From assembly GCA_024279035.1 (NCBI GenBank), contig JAJRSA010000016.1, positions 1 through 64,000 of the forward strand: a stretch of DNA of 64,000 bases, given 5' to 3'. This document shows positions 21,283 through 31,012 of this stretch, piece by piece; position 1 is the stretch's first letter, and every line of letters begins with the position of its first letter. The notes beneath the pieces are model-generated. The model made no database searches. It saw nothing but the letters and a program-made list of their open reading frames with translations, and was not told the DNA's origin. The DNA is from Alphaproteobacteria bacterium. GTDB taxonomy: Bacteria; Pseudomonadota; Alphaproteobacteria; Micavibrionales; Micavibrionaceae. A program made the translations under genes and the position numbers.

Positions 21283-22305
21283 GTGGCGAAAGCAAAAAAA
21301 GTAACTAAAAGCGACATCTCAGTGAGAGAGGCCTTAAAGCTCTATCGTGAAATGCTCTTAATTAGGCGTTTTGAAGAAAAAGCAGGACAGCTCTATGGAA
21401 TGGGAAAAATAGGGGGGTTTTGTCATCTCTATATTGGACAAGAAGCTGTGGCAACTGCTGTTAAATCTGTGCAAGAACCTCAAGATACAGTTATTACGGC
21501 CTATCGGAATCATGGGCATGTTTTACTCTATGGTGTTGCCCCTAAAGCTGTGATGGCAGAAATGACAGGACGTGTGACGGGCTGTTCAAAAGGAAAGGGG
21601 GGCTCGATGCATATGTTTTCTCTGGCTCAAAACTTCTATGGAGGACATGGCATTGTGGGCGCTCAGGTTTCTTTAGGGACGGGGCTTGGCTTTGCGCATC
21701 GCTATAAAAAAGATAATGGCGTGTGTATTGCTTATATGGGCGACGGGGCCGCTGATCAAGGGCAAGTGGCAGAGAGCTACAATATGGCGGCTCTGTGGGC
21801 ACTCCCTGTGCTCTATATCGTCGAAAATAATCGCTATAGTATGGGGACAAGTACCCAACGTCACGCAGCGGGAGAGTTCTATCGTCGAGGAGAAGGCTTT
21901 GGCATTCCTGGGGAGCAAGTGGATGGTCAAGATATAGTACCTCTTCGTAAAGTTGTTAAGCAAGCTCTTGACTATGTGCGTTCGGGAGAAGGGCCTTATA
22001 TTCTGGAAGTGATGACCTATCGCTATCGAGGGCATTCGATGTCTGACCCTGCGAAATATAGAACAAAGGACGAAGTCTCTGCCTATAAAGATGGAAAAGA
22101 CCCTATTGCGCAGATTAAAAAGCTCATGCTTGGGGCGCTTAAAATTAAAGAGACTGACATTAAAGAGATAGATAAAGAGATAAAAGCCATTGTGACGGAA
22201 GCGGCTGAGTTTGCGCAAGCCTCTCCTGAGCCTGATCCGTCTGAGCTCTGGACGGACATTTTTATTCCTGTTGAACAGAGCAAGGAGACAGAGCATGCCA
22301 GTTGA
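21283..22305 (+). CDS. pdhA: Pyruvate dehydrogenase E1 component, alpha subunit
   Basis: The 340-residue subunit binds thiamine diphosphate through [20 protein letters not shown]...IVENN. Other motifs are [40 protein letters not shown] and [16 protein letters not shown] with the phosphorylation-loop-like segment. It starts at GTG with AAGGAG about 7 bases upstream. It overlaps pdhB by 11 bases. With PdhB, PdhC and Lpd it forms the complex converting pyruvate to acetyl-CoA, feeding the citrate synthase also encoded here. Confidence 0.97.
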   Translation: MAKAKKVTKSDISVREALKLYREMLLIRRFEEKAGQLYGMGKIGGFCHLYIGQEAVATAVKSVQEPQDTVITAYRNHGHVLLYGVAPKAVMAEMTGRVTGCSKGKGGSMHMFSLAQNFYGGHGIVGAQVSLGTGLGFAHRYKKDNGVCIAYMGDGAADQGQVAESYNMAALWALPVLYIVENNRYSMGTSTQRHAAGEFYRRGEGFGIPGEQVDGQDIVPLRKVVKQALDYVRSGEGPYILEVMTYRYRGHSMSDPAKYRTKDEVSAYKDGKDPIAQIKKLMLGALKIKETDIKEIDKEIKAIVTEAAEFAQASPEPDPSELWTDIFIPVEQSKETEHAS

Positions 22306-23701
22306 AATCTTAATGCCTGCCTTGAGCCCAACAATGACAGAGGGCACACTCGCCAAATGGATGAAAGCAGAAGGCGATTCTGTTGAGTCTGGTGATATTC
22401 TCGCCGAGATTGAAACCGATAAAGCCACCATGGAAGTCGAAGCTGTGGATGAGGGCATTATAGGAAAGATCCTGATTGAAGCAGGGACAGAAAATGTTGC
22501 TGTGAATACGACTATTGCTGTTTTACTGGAAGAAGGAGAGAGTATAGAAGATATAGAGAAACAAGTCTCCCCCCCCTCTCTCCCTGAGCAAGAAGGTGAC
22601 GATTCTTCTCCTGAAGTTTTAACTTCAGAAGCAAGAAAAGTGGAGGAGGAAAACCCTGATATTCTCTATGCTCAAAATATTCTCTTTGAACCTCCTGCCT
22701 TTGATGAAGAGCTATTTATGAACGATACCGCGTCATTCACAGGCCGTGAGGCTCTGCGTGCAGGTATGTCCGAAGAAATGCGCAAGGATGAGTCTGTTTT
22801 TCTCCTCGGAGAAGAAGTCGCCGAATATCAAGGTGCCTATAAAGTCTCTCAAGGCATGTTAGAAGAATTCGGAGAAAAGCGCGTTATAGATTCTCCAATT
22901 ACAGAACATGCTTTTACTGGCCTTGGGGTAGGGGCTGCTATGGCAGGTTTAAAGCCTATCATTGAATTCATGAGTATGGATTTTGCTTTGCAAGCTATGG
23001 ATCAGATTATTAATTCTGCTGCAAAAACGCTCTATATGGCAGGAGGAGAGCTCGGGTGCCCTATTGTTTTTCGAGGACAAAATGGAGCTCCTGGAAAAGT
23101 AGGCGCGCAACATTCCCAGTGCTTTGCGTCATGGTTTGGGCATATCCCCGGCTTAAAAGTCGTGGCCCCATGGTCAGGTGCGGATGCAAAAGGCTTAATG
23201 AAAGCTGCTATCCGTGATCCTAATCCTGTTGTCGTGTTAGAACACGAACTTCTCTACGGGCAAAGCTTTGACGTTCCTGTCAGTGAGGACTTCGTTCTCC
23301 CAATCGGAAAAGCTAAAATTGAACGAGCAGGCACCGATGTTACAATTGTGGCTTTCTCCATTATGGTAGGAAAAGCACTTGACGCCGCTGAAATTCTTGC
23401 AGAGCAGGGTATTAATGCGGAAATTATTAATCTACGTACCATTCGCCCTCTGGATCGCTGGACACTCATCGAGAGCGTCAAAAAGACCAATCGTCTTGTC
23501 ACGGCGGAAGAAGGTTGGCCTTACGCAGGTATTGGATCAGAGATAGCCGCCTTAGTCCAAGAGCACGCCTTTGACTATCTGGACGCCCCTGTTTTGCGTG
23601 TCTGCGCAAAAGACGTCCCTATGCCCTACGCGACAAACCTTGAGACTCTTGCTACACCACAGGCCAGCGATATTGTTACTAAAGTGAAGGAGATGTTTTA
23701 A
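22295..23701 (+). CDS. pdhB: Pyruvate dehydrogenase E1 beta subunit with N-terminal lipoyl domain
   Basis: The 468-residue protein starts with a lipoyl domain (residues ~1-78) bearing the lipoylated Lys in [12 protein letters not shown], then an acidic linker, then the E1-beta domain beginning near [15 protein letters not shown]1-beta motifs include [46 protein letters not shown] and [10 protein letters not shown] lipoyl domain fused to E1-beta is typical of Alphaproteobacteria. The true ATG (22295) has CAAGGAGA upstream. Its stop overlaps the pdhC start as TAATG. Confidence 0.96.
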   Translation: MPVEILMPALSPTMTEGTLAKWMKAEGDSVESGDILAEIETDKATMEVEAVDEGIIGKILIEAGTENVAVNTTIAVLLEEGESIEDIEKQVSPPSLPEQEGDDSSPEVLTSEARKVEEENPDILYAQNILFEPPAFDEELFMNDTASFTGREALRAGMSEEMRKDESVFLLGEEVAEYQGAYKVSQGMLEEFGEKRVIDSPITEHAFTGLGVGAAMAGLKPIIEFMSMDFALQAMDQIINSAAKTLYMAGGELGCPIVFRGQNGAPGKVGAQHSQCFASWFGHIPGLKVVAPWSGADAKGLMKAAIRDPNPVVVLEHELLYGQSFDVPVSEDFVLPIGKAKIERAGTDVTIVAFSIMVGKALDAAEILAEQGINAEIINLRTIRPLDRWTLIESVKKTNRLVTAEEGWPYAGIGSEIAALVQEHAFDYLDAPVLRVCAKDVPMPYATNLETLATPQASDIVTKVKEMF

Positions 23702-24972
23702 TGCCTATTAACATTACAATGCCCGCCTTAAGCCCCACAATGGAAGAGGGGACTCTTTCTAAATGGTTTAAATCAGAAGGAGATAGTGTTGAGGCTGGTG
23801 ATGTCCTTGCCGAGATTGAAACCGATAAAGCCACGATGGAAGTTGAGGCCGTGGATGAGGGTATTCTTGGAAAAATCGTTGTTAAGGATGGCACTGAGCA
23901 TGTCAAAGTGAATGCTGTGATCGCTGTTTTGTTAGAAGAGGGGGAGAAGACAGAGGATATTGATGTGTCTGCACTTGATACACCCTCACCCACCTCCCTC
24001 CCTGAGGAGGAGGACAATTTTGATTCTTCTGAAGTCGTTATTTCAGAGGCTAGAAGGGTGAAACCACAAGAAAAGACCTCCCGCATCTTCGCGACCCCTC
24101 TTGCGCGTCGTTTAGCCAAAGATAAAAACATAGATCTTGTCCATATCACAGGAACAGGTCCGAAGGGACGTATTGTAAAAGCAGACATCCTTGGCTTCAA
24201 ACAAAAGACACTCCCTGTTTCTAAACCTTCTTCTCAAGCTGTCTCTTCAGGCCCAGATGCAAAAAAGCTCTCTGATCTATTGGGGATGGAGTATACAGAA
24301 ATTCCTAATAATAATATGCGTAAAATTGTGGCCAAACGCCTTGTTGAGTCAAAACAGACTGTGCCCCATTTTTATCTTACGGTTGAGTGCCAGATTGACA
24401 CTCTTATGAGGGCTCGAAAAGAGATCAATGAGGCTGCAAATGGTGTCTATAAAATCTCTGTCAATGATTTCGTCATTAAGGCCGTCGCTCAAGCCCTAAA
24501 AGCTTACCCTGCCGCCAACGTTGCATGGACAGATGAGGCCATATTACAATACGATTGTGCCGATATTTCTGTCGCCGTGGCTACGCCCAACGGCTTAATC
24601 ACACCGATTGTAAAATCCGCAGAAAAAAAAGGATTAAAAGAAATCTCTGTAGAAGTAAAAGACCTTGCGGGCCGTGCCCGTGAAGGAAAACTCAAACCTG
24701 AAGAATTCCAAGGAGGCACATTTTCTGTCTCTAACCTCGGGATGTTTGGTGTGAAATCTTTCGATGCCATTATAAACCCCCCTCAAGCGTGTATCTTGGC
24801 TGTCGGCGCAGGAGAAAAAAAGCCTCATGTTGAGGGCAATGATATAAAAATAGGCACATTCATGAACTGCACCCTCTCTGTTGACCACCGCGCTGTTGAC
24901 GGTGCTGTCGGTGCAGAGTTCTTACAATATTTCAAACGCTATATTGAAAACCCAGTGGGGATGTTGGTTTAG
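23701..24972 (+). CDS. pdhC: Dihydrolipoamide acetyltransferase, E2 of pyruvate dehydrogenase
   Basis: The 423-residue E2 has one lipoyl domain (1-78, [12 protein letters not shown]), a peripheral subunit-binding domain (about 127-165, [16 protein letters not shown] and [11 protein letters not shown]) and the catalytic acyltransferase domain with [10 protein letters not shown]-type segments, [13 protein letters not shown] and catalytic [13 protein letters not shown]. It carries the acetyl group to CoA and forms the complex core. The first ~80 codons are a close relative of those of pdhB, pointing to domain duplication. Confidence 0.97.
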   Translation: MPINITMPALSPTMEEGTLSKWFKSEGDSVEAGDVLAEIETDKATMEVEAVDEGILGKIVVKDGTEHVKVNAVIAVLLEEGEKTEDIDVSALDTPSPTSLPEEEDNFDSSEVVISEARRVKPQEKTSRIFATPLARRLAKDKNIDLVHITGTGPKGRIVKADILGFKQKTLPVSKPSSQAVSSGPDAKKLSDLLGMEYTEIPNNNMRKIVAKRLVESKQTVPHFYLTVECQIDTLMRARKEINEAANGVYKISVNDFVIKAVAQALKAYPAANVAWTDEAILQYDCADISVAVATPNGLITPIVKSAEKKGLKEISVEVKDLAGRAREGKLKPEEFQGGTFSVSNLGMFGVKSFDAIINPPQACILAVGAGEKKPHVEGNDIKIGTFMNCTLSVDHRAVDGAVGAEFLQYFKRYIENPVGMLV

Positions 24973-25022
24973 ATATTTTTACTGTAAAAATATAATGAGT
25001 GCAGAAAGAAAAAGGAACAAAA

Positions 25023-26423
25023 ATGCCCAATAAAAACTTTGATTGTGTTGTGATAGGTGGAGGGCCTGGAGGGTATGTTGCGGCAATTCGTGGAGCTCAA
25101 CTGGGACTAAAGGTTGCCGTTGTTGAGGCCAATCATTTGGGCGGCATATGTCTCAATTGGGGATGTATTCCGACAAAGGCGCTTTTACGGTCGAGCGAGA
25201 TTTTTCATTTGGCACAAAATGCAGAGGTATATGGGATTAAAATCAAAGGGCTGGAGTTTGATTTAAAAAAGATTGTTGAGCGCTCTCGTGGGATTTCAAA
25301 ACAGCTCTCAGGAGGGATAGCCCATCTTTTAAAGAAGAATGAAATAACTGTCTTTGATGCGTATGGGCGTTTGGCAGGGAAAGGCGCTATCACACTTGAA
25401 AAAGATGGACAATCGCAAGGGACACTTCACGCCAAACATATTATTTTAGCAACAGGGGCGCGTGCACGCGTTCTTTCAGGCCTTGAACCTGATGGAAAAT
25501 TTATATGGTCGTACAAAGAGGCCATGATCCCAGACACCATGCCTAAAAAGCTCTTGGTCGTGGGCTCTGGTGCCATCGGCATTGAGTTTGCGAGTTTCTA
25601 CAAAACTATGGGCGCAGAGGTCACTGTTGTGGAGATGATGGAAAATGTACTGCCTGTGGAAGATGAAGAAATTTCCGCTCTTGCACGTACAGCCTTTGAA
25701 AAACAAGGCATGAAAATCATCACAAATGCCAAAGTCACTAAAATTGATAAACACACACAGGACGTGACAGCGCATATTGAAATTAAAGGGAAAATTGAAA
25801 AACATAAATTTGATCGTGTGATTTCTGCTGTTGGGATTGTTGGAAATACAGAAGATTTAGGCCTTGAAAAAACAAAAGTAAAACTGGATCGCGGGCATAT
25901 TGTCGTGGATTCTTATCTCAAGACAGATGAACCTAATGTCTATGCCATCGGAGATGTTGTCTCTCCTCCATGGTTAGCCCATAAAGCTTCACATGAAGGT
26001 ATTATTTGCATTGAAAAAATTATGGGACACAAAGATGTTCATCCTCTTAAAGTTGAAAATATCCCGGGATGCACCTATTGTCATCCGCAAGTGGCCTCTG
26101 TCGGTCTCACAGAATCCAAAGCGAAAGAATTGGGATACAAAGTCAAAGTGGGTCGTTTTCCGTTCATGGGGAATGGAAAAGCCATTGCGCTCGGAGAGCC
26201 AGAAGGCCTTGTAAAAACAATCTTTGATGAAAAGACAGGTGAGCTCCTCGGGGCGCATATGATTGGTGCAGAAGTTACAGAATTGATTCAAGGTTTTGTC
26301 ATCGGAAAAGCGTTAGAAGCGACTGAAACAGAATTTATGCACACAGTCTTTCCACACCCCACACTCTCAGAAATGATGCATGAGAGTGTATTGGATGCCT
26401 ATGGGAAGGCTATTCATTTTTAG
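25023..26423 (+). CDS. lpd: Dihydrolipoamide dehydrogenase, E3
   Basis: The 466-residue flavoprotein reoxidises dihydrolipoamide with NAD. It has an N-terminal FAD motif (VVIGGGPGGYVAA), redox cysteines in GGICLNWGCIPTKALL, an NAD-binding GSGAIGIEFASF, AIGDVVSPPWLAHKA and the C-terminal HTVFPHPTLSEMMHE with the active-site His-Glu pair. The ATG at 25023 follows AAAGGAAC; eight extra upstream residues in the longer frame are not conserved. It closes the pdhABC-lpd cluster. Confidence 0.97.
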   Translation: MPNKNFDCVVIGGGPGGYVAAIRGAQLGLKVAVVEANHLGGICLNWGCIPTKALLRSSEIFHLAQNAEVYGIKIKGLEFDLKKIVERSRGISKQLSGGIAHLLKKNEITVFDAYGRLAGKGAITLEKDGQSQGTLHAKHIILATGARARVLSGLEPDGKFIWSYKEAMIPDTMPKKLLVVGSGAIGIEFASFYKTMGAEVTVVEMMENVLPVEDEEISALARTAFEKQGMKIITNAKVTKIDKHTQDVTAHIEIKGKIEKHKFDRVISAVGIVGNTEDLGLEKTKVKLDRGHIVVDSYLKTDEPNVYAIGDVVSPPWLAHKASHEGIICIEKIMGHKDVHPLKVENIPGCTYCHPQVASVGLTESKAKELGYKVKVGRFPFMGNGKAIALGEPEGLVKTIFDEKTGELLGAHMIGAEVTELIQGFVIGKALEATETEFMHTVFPHPTLSEMMHESVLDAYGKAIHF

Positions 26424-26436
26424 AGAGAGGGGGGGG

Positions 26437-26490
26437 TTGACATTTGCGCTGTTATCATGATAACGTTATCATATATAACCTATAGGAGGC
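26437..26490 (+). promoter_or_regulatory. Promoter, palindromic operator and ribosome site of the toxin-antitoxin pair
   Basis: A consensus -35 TTGACA (26437-26442) is followed by a perfect 14-base palindrome GTTATCATGATAAC (26451-26464) and an adjoining near-copy GTTATCATATATAAC (26465-26479) covering the likely -10. A full AGGAGG (26484-26489) precedes the ATG at 26495. The tandem palindromes are placed as an autoregulatory operator for a ribbon-helix-helix antitoxin. Confidence 0.7.
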
Positions 26491-26494
26491 AGAG

Positions 26495-26821
26495 ATGCGT
26501 ACGATTGTTGATATACCACAGGAGCACATACAAGCTCTGGATGTGATTGCACAAAAAAAAGATGTATCTCGTGCGGAATTGATGCGTCGGGCGGTGCGGT
26601 TGTATTTGTCTGAAGATAAGCAAAAGAAATCTGATGACTCCCTTGATAAATACTATGGTTTTCTTAAAAACTCTCCCGAGGCTTTCAATGGTTTAAAGGG
26701 GATGGACTATCAGAATAAAATGCGAGGGGAATGGGATCAAAGAGATGAAATGTATGGGAAATGGGGTCTCCATGACTCGCCTCAATCTGGTTTTAAACCA
26801 CAAGATGATAACGGAGCATGA
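26495..26821 (+). CDS. Ribbon-helix-helix antitoxin
   Basis: The 108-residue protein has an N-terminal ribbon-helix-helix fold: strand MRTIVDIPQEH, helix IQALDVIAQKK, then VSRAELMRRAVRLYLSE (residues ~1-43). The charged C-terminal half (KMRGEWDQRDEMYGKWGLHD) is a likely toxin-binding tail. It overlaps the PIN toxin gene by ATGA. It should repress its own promoter at the palindromes just upstream. The RHH-PIN pairing is a VapBC/FitAB-like type II module. Confidence 0.88.
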   Translation: MRTIVDIPQEHIQALDVIAQKKDVSRAELMRRAVRLYLSEDKQKKSDDSLDKYYGFLKNSPEAFNGLKGMDYQNKMRGEWDQRDEMYGKWGLHDSPQSGFKPQDDNGA

Positions 26822-27192
26822 TAACAGTGGAAAGGGCTGTCTTTGATACCAATATTCTCATTGATTTTTCTCATGGAGATCCGCGTGCAGCAGATGTTTT
26901 GCGCTCGTGTCGAGAGCGTTTTATCAGCGTTGTCACATGGATAGAATTTCTCACAGGCATTCCCGATAACCAGATGGAGTCTGCGCGCGCTTTCCTTAAT
27001 GATATGTTTCAGATCATCTATCCTGAAGAGCTAGACTACGAAACTATTTTGGAGATCAGGCGAGAAAAGCGTATCAAATTGCCTGATGCTATGATCTATG
27101 CCTCGGCACAGCTTCAGGAGTCTCAACTTGTCACGCGCAATACAAAAGATTTTGACGAAACAATGGAAAATGTATATGTTCCGTACGTGTGA
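26818..27192 (+). CDS. vapC: PIN-domain toxin (VapC-like)
   Basis: The 124-residue PIN domain has acidic residues at the expected sites: Asp10 (VFDTNILIDF), Glu43 (TWIEFLTG), Asp90 (KLPDAMIYA) and Asp111 (VTRNTKDFD). It is therefore predicted to be an active RNase, with VapC relatives cleaving tRNA or rRNA. It is coupled to the antitoxin by a four-base overlap. The module lies between lpd and a transport gene, a usual place for a mobile addiction or stress cassette. Confidence 0.9.
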   Translation: MITVERAVFDTNILIDFSHGDPRAADVLRSCRERFISVVTWIEFLTGIPDNQMESARAFLNDMFQIIYPEELDYETILEIRREKRIKLPDAMIYASAQLQESQLVTRNTKDFDETMENVYVPYV

Positions 27193-27216
27193 TATTATAT
27201 TTTTTGGGCACAAATC

Positions 27217-28044
27217 ATGAAATACATCCTTATCATTCTATTTTTTCTCCTTTCTTCCCCTGTTTATGCAGGAGAGATTTTTGAGGCGGTGAAAAAGGCA
27301 GGGAAACTGAGGTGCGCCTATGTCACGTTTGATCCTGCATTAGTTAAAGATCCGAATACGGGGGCGTTGAGTGGCTATGATTTTGATATTATGAACGCTG
27401 TGGCGGATCGTTTACAATTGGAGGTTGAGTTTTCTACTCCAACGGGGTGGGCAACGTTTGCAACGGATTTAGAGACGGGTAAAGCGGATATGCTCTGTAA
27501 CTCCTATTGGATTAACCCTAAAACAGCTAAATTTTCACTCTTTGCACGGCCTCATTACTATCAGCCTGTATTTATTGTCGCACGCGCAGAGGATACACGC
27601 TTCGATCACTCATTACAGGCTATTAATAGCCCAGAGATCAGCATTGTTGCTTTAGATGGTGACAATCCTGTCTTTATTTCCAAATCAGATTTTCCAAACG
27701 CAGAGATAAAAACACTTCCTAATCTCACCGCCTTTACACAAGTTTTGGTTGAAGTGGCAACAGGGAAAGCAGATGTCACAATGGTTGATGCCAACACTTT
27801 TGGCGCTTACAATGCCTCAAACCCTGACAAACTTAAAATTGTTCAAATCAATAACCCTGTCAGAATTTATCAATCTGGCTTTGCCTTTAAATCAGATGAA
27901 TTTCAAATGCGAGATGCTGTGAGTTTAGCATTAGATGAATTGATATTAGATGGAACGATCGATCGTATTTTGGATCAATATGAGCAGTATGATCATGCCT
28001 TATATCGAGTAGAAATTCCCTATAGAAATCCGTATGTAGAGTGA
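27217..28044 (+). CDS. Periplasmic solute-binding protein, family 3
   Basis: The 275-residue protein has a signal peptide (cut after SSPVYA) and an SBP_bac_3 fold: KAGKLRCAYVTFDPAL, LSGYDFDIMNAVADRLQLEVEF, LETGKADMLCNSYWINPKTAK and VEVATGKADVTMVDA. Family members bind amino acids or similar small polar ligands for ABC transporters, or act as sensors. No permease or ATPase gene is adjacent, so it is either an orphan binding protein or serves a transporter elsewhere. The ligand cannot be told from sequence. Confidence 0.83.
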   Translation: MKYILIILFFLLSSPVYAGEIFEAVKKAGKLRCAYVTFDPALVKDPNTGALSGYDFDIMNAVADRLQLEVEFSTPTGWATFATDLETGKADMLCNSYWINPKTAKFSLFARPHYYQPVFIVARAEDTRFDHSLQAINSPEISIVALDGDNPVFISKSDFPNAEIKTLPNLTAFTQVLVEVATGKADVTMVDANTFGAYNASNPDKLKIVQINNPVRIYQSGFAFKSDEFQMRDAVSLALDELILDGTIDRILDQYEQYDHALYRVEIPYRNPYVE

Positions 28045-28047
28045 CCT

Positions 28048-28413
28048 ATGAATTCATTTAAAAGTTTATGTAACTTATCAAAAGGTGAATATCTTGGGGT
28101 GTCTTGGATTATAAGCTTCTTTCTCCTTCTCTTTCATTTGATTTTTTTGGAAGATATAAACGTTGTTGAATCTATAAGTCTAGCATTATTAGCTACTCTG
28201 AGTGGTATCATTACTGCTCCATATATATTTTCTTATATCATACATGATGTTTTGAATATTTCTATGTGGATTTCATTTGTTGTTTTGTTTTTACTTCCGT
28301 TTTTCTTCTTATATATTGGAGTACTCCATAGGAAAAAAATATGGAGTTATTTTATAACACTTTTAACCTTTATGTTTTGGATGGAGGGCGGAATGCTTCT
28401 GTTTATGCAATGA
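28048..28413 (+). CDS. Small hypothetical membrane protein
   Basis: The 121-residue protein has four hydrophobic segments (about 16-34, 40-62, 70-92 and 97-119) with short polar loops; I do not recognise its family. It starts three bases after the solute-binding protein gene and its stop overlaps the lipA ATG as ATGA. That tight spacing suggests co-transcription of the three genes. It could be a minimal membrane partner of the binding protein, but nothing in the sequence proves it. Confidence 0.6.
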   Translation: MNSFKSLCNLSKGEYLGVSWIISFFLLLFHLIFLEDINVVESISLALLATLSGIITAPYIFSYIIHDVLNISMWISFVVLFLLPFFFLYIGVLHRKKIWSYFITLLTFMFWMEGGMLLFMQ

Positions 28414-29369
28414 CCTATAACTCAGATTTAAAAATCAAAGAAAAGCGCCATCCTGAGAAGCGGAAAAATCCTGATCGTCCGATGGGGCGTAAGCCTGAGT
28501 GGATTCGGGTGAAGGCGCCCGTGGGGAAAGTTTATAAAGAGACAAAAGCCCTTGTGAACAAAATGAAGCTCACAACTGTGTGTGAAGAGGCGGGATGTCC
28601 AAATGTAGGGGAGTGTTGGGAGAAAAAACATGCCACTTTTATGATTATGGGAGAAATTTGTACGCGCGCCTGTTCTTTTTGTAATGTCGCAACGGGAAAG
28701 CCTTCGGCTCTTGATCAGTATGAGCCTCTGCGTATCGGGGTGGCTGTGGAGCAGATGGGGCTAGAACATGTTGTGATCACCTCGGTTGATCGAGATGATT
28801 TAGAAGATTCTGGGGCGCGCCACTGGGTAAAGACGATTGAAGCTCTGCGCTTTAAAGTCCCGAAGACAACTATAGAGATTCTCCCCGGAGATTTTAAAGG
28901 AGATCTTAAGGCTGTAGATCTTGTGACACAGGCAAAACCTGATGTTTTCAATCATAATGTAGAGACTGTCCCTCGTTTGTATCCGACTATTCGCCCTGGT
29001 GCACGCTTTTTTCGCTCTCTGCGCTTGTTAGAACGTGTGAAAGATCTTGATCCATCTATCTTTACAAAATCAGGCATGATGGTGGGGTTTGGAGAAACAA
29101 AGGAAGAAGTGGGGCAGGTGATGGATGATCTGCGCGCGGCCAATGTTGATTTCATTACAATTGGACAATATCTCCAGCCGACCCCAAAACATGCCCCTGT
29201 GGATCGATTTTGGACTCCTGAGGAGTTTCAATCTCTAGAAAAAATGGCTCGATCCAAAGGATTTCTCATGGTTTCTGCCACTCCTTTGACCCGTTCCTCC
29301 TATCATGCAGGGGATGATTTTAAGAAGCTTAAAGAGGCGCGTGAGAAGAAAATTGTATCAGCATATTGA
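28410..29369 (+). CDS. lipA: Lipoyl synthase
   Basis: The 319-residue radical SAM enzyme inserts sulfur into octanoyl groups to make lipoate. Both iron-sulfur clusters are visible: auxiliary cluster cysteines in [12 protein letters not shown] and radical SAM cysteines in [23 protein letters not shown], a GFGETKEEV segment and [11 protein letters not shown] are typical, as is the final RSSYHAGD. Its products are the lipoyl domains of PdhB and PdhC encoded just upstream. The longer frame from 28341 overlaps the membrane-protein gene; ATG at 28410 is the natural start. Confidence 0.97.
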   Translation: MTYNSDLKIKEKRHPEKRKNPDRPMGRKPEWIRVKAPVGKVYKETKALVNKMKLTTVCEEAGCPNVGECWEKKHATFMIMGEICTRACSFCNVATGKPSALDQYEPLRIGVAVEQMGLEHVVITSVDRDDLEDSGARHWVKTIEALRFKVPKTTIEILPGDFKGDLKAVDLVTQAKPDVFNHNVETVPRLYPTIRPGARFFRSLRLLERVKDLDPSIFTKSGMMVGFGETKEEVGQVMDDLRAANVDFITIGQYLQPTPKHAPVDRFWTPEEFQSLEKMARSKGFLMVSATPLTRSSYHAGDDFKKLKEAREKKIVSAY

Positions 29370-29799
29370 GCAAAAAAGACTGCCCTATACCCAACAAGAG
29401 ATGTTTGATCTTGTGTCTGCGGTGGATGAGTATAAAGACTTTGCGCCATGGTGTCTGGCGAGTCGCATTAATCGATGGGAAGGAGAAACTATTTTTTATG
29501 CAGATCTTGTGATTGGGTATCACATGTTTCGAGAACGATTTTCGTCTAAAGTTGTTTTAGAAAATCCTGAGCGTTTAACTATAGAATATCAGAATGGACC
29601 TCTCAAACACCTCACCAATGAATGGCGCTTTACGGATAATGGAGATGGGAGCTGTACCATTGATTTTACTGTTGCATTTGAGTTTAAGAATGTTTTTCTA
29701 CAATCTCTGTCCAAGCGGTTTTTCAATGAAGTTGTGAAAAGGATGGTGTCTTCCTTTGAGAGTCGCGCTGCGCATCTTTACGCTCCACCTGTTCAATAG
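29341..29799 (+). CDS. RatA/Coq10-type START-domain protein
   Basis: The protein (152 residues from GTG 29341) is a polyketide cyclase/START fold of the RatA/COQ10 group: [25 protein letters not shown] at its start (split here by a helix), a [16 protein letters not shown] strand pair and the C-terminal helix [17 protein letters not shown]. Relatives bind ubiquinone (COQ10) or, as reported for E. coli RatA, inhibit 70S formation. It overlaps the lipA end by 29 bases, the usual alphaproteobacterial lipA-ratA pairing. Its 3' end overlaps a convergent membrane gene by 77 bases. Confidence 0.85.
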   Translation: MRRKLYQHIEQKRLPYTQQEMFDLVSAVDEYKDFAPWCLASRINRWEGETIFYADLVIGYHMFRERFSSKVVLENPERLTIEYQNGPLKHLTNEWRFTDNGDGSCTIDFTVAFEFKNVFLQSLSKRFFNEVVKRMVSSFESRAAHLYAPPVQ

Positions 29800-31012
29800 C
29801 AAGGTTTGCTAATCCCAAGATAAAAAAGAGGGTTCCAATCCACCAACTTTGCCAGAGCCCATAAGAGACGCAGGCAATCAAAAGAATCCCTGCATAAAAA
29901 CTATATCCCCAGACCCGTCTCGAAAATCGAACTGTCTTGAGGTAATAGAAAGGGGCGAGGAGGATGGGAATTATCAGAAAAACACCAAAAAGTCCAAATT
30001 CATACCATATTTGTAAAAGAGCATTATGTGGATGAGGGGTATGCGCTGTTTTAAAATACAAATTGCCCATATCAAAGGCATGTCGGCGAATTGTGTCTAT
30101 TCCATGCCCAAAGAGGAAGTTTTCTCGGACAGTCAAACTGACAGCATTCCATAATTCAAGGCGTTGCATGGGGTAGCCTTCTTCTAAAAATAGAAGGAGA
30201 AATTCTGGGTTTTGATTGAAAATATAGGGGAACAGAAAAGGAAGAGATAAAAACAAACAGGCTAATCCAGGGTAAATGACTTTTCTAAAATCATGGCGTG
30301 TGAGTTTAGACAGGGCAAAAGAAATCAAGAAAAGGAGTATACCAAGTTGAATGGCCTGACTTTCACTTACGAAGATTGTAAACAATAAAATGGCAGAAAG
30401 CCCATAGCCCCATATATGTAAGCGTTCTTTAAAAATAAGCAAGAGAAGAGGGACAGAGGAAAGGGAGAGGAGGGTAATGGCTCTATTAAAGGCGCTATAT
30501 GAAAATGAATAAGGATCTTCTGTGAGGCTTTTAATGTGGGTCAAATGATATATTTTTGCGCCCCATAAGAGTTCAAAAAGAAGATAAACACATCCTAATC
30601 CAATAATTAAAGATAGTATTTTAAGGTCTTGTTTTGAAAATAAGAAATGTTCTCTTTTTCCTATTTTAATGGCTAAAAAGAAAAAATTTCCTCCTAAAAA
30701 GACCCCAAAGACTTTGAGCGCACGTTCAAGGCTAGCATACACATCTTGTGACCAAATTAAGCTCAAAAAACAAAGCGTAACAACGAACAAAGAGAGAAGG
30801 GGAAGGGGCTTATGTTTTAGGGTTTCTTTGAAGTTGCCTGCATAGATAAACAGCCCCAATGATAGCACAGGGAAAATTGTACCCATAGATTTAGGAACAA
30901 GCATACCGAGAATTATAATGAACGTGCAAAAAAGAGTGATGGGTGTACAGGATTTTAATTTCATAGATATGTGTTTTGCCATAGGTAAATTGAGAGACAT
31001 CTTTCTATCCAA
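29723..31012 (-). CDS. O-antigen ligase/polymerase-like membrane protein
   Basis: The 429-residue protein has about ten to twelve membrane segments and a Wzy_C-type region: a large periplasmic loop containing RLELWNAVSLTVRENFLFGHG, then TAHTPHPHNALLQIWYEFGLFG. The HPHN-x-ALLQ-type motif is typical of WaaL/O-antigen ligases and polymerases, which join or extend surface polysaccharide in the periplasm. It overlaps pgpA by 8 bases and probably shares its transcript. Ligase and polymerase cannot be separated from sequence. Confidence 0.8.
   Translation of the reverse strand: MDRKMSLNLPMAKHISMKLKSCTPITLFCTFIIILGMLVPKSMGTIFPVLSLGLFIYAGNFKETLKHKPLPLLSLFVVTLCFLSLIWSQDVYASLERALKVFGVFLGGNFFFLAIKIGKREHFLFSKQDLKILSLIIGLGCVYLLFELLWGAKIYHLTHIKSLTEDPYSFSYSAFNRAITLLSLSSVPLLLLIFKERLHIWGYGLSAILLFTIFVSESQAIQLGILLFLISFALSKLTRHDFRKVIYPGLACLFLSLPFLFPYIFNQNPEFLLLFLEEGYPMQRLELWNAVSLTVRENFLFGHGIDTIRRHAFDMGNLYFKTAHTPHPHNALLQIWYEFGLFGVFLIIPILLAPFYYLKTVRFSRRVWGYSFYAGILLIACVSYGLWQSWWIGTLFFILGLANLAIEQVERKDAQRDSQRKTPSFSQLH

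Noticed and set aside
21673-22458. 261-codon minus-strand frame
   Set aside because: It is antisense to pdhA and the lipoyl part of pdhB; a similar Ser/Ala-rich translation appears antisense to the pdhC lipoyl domain, showing that it mirrors the lipoyl coding sequence.
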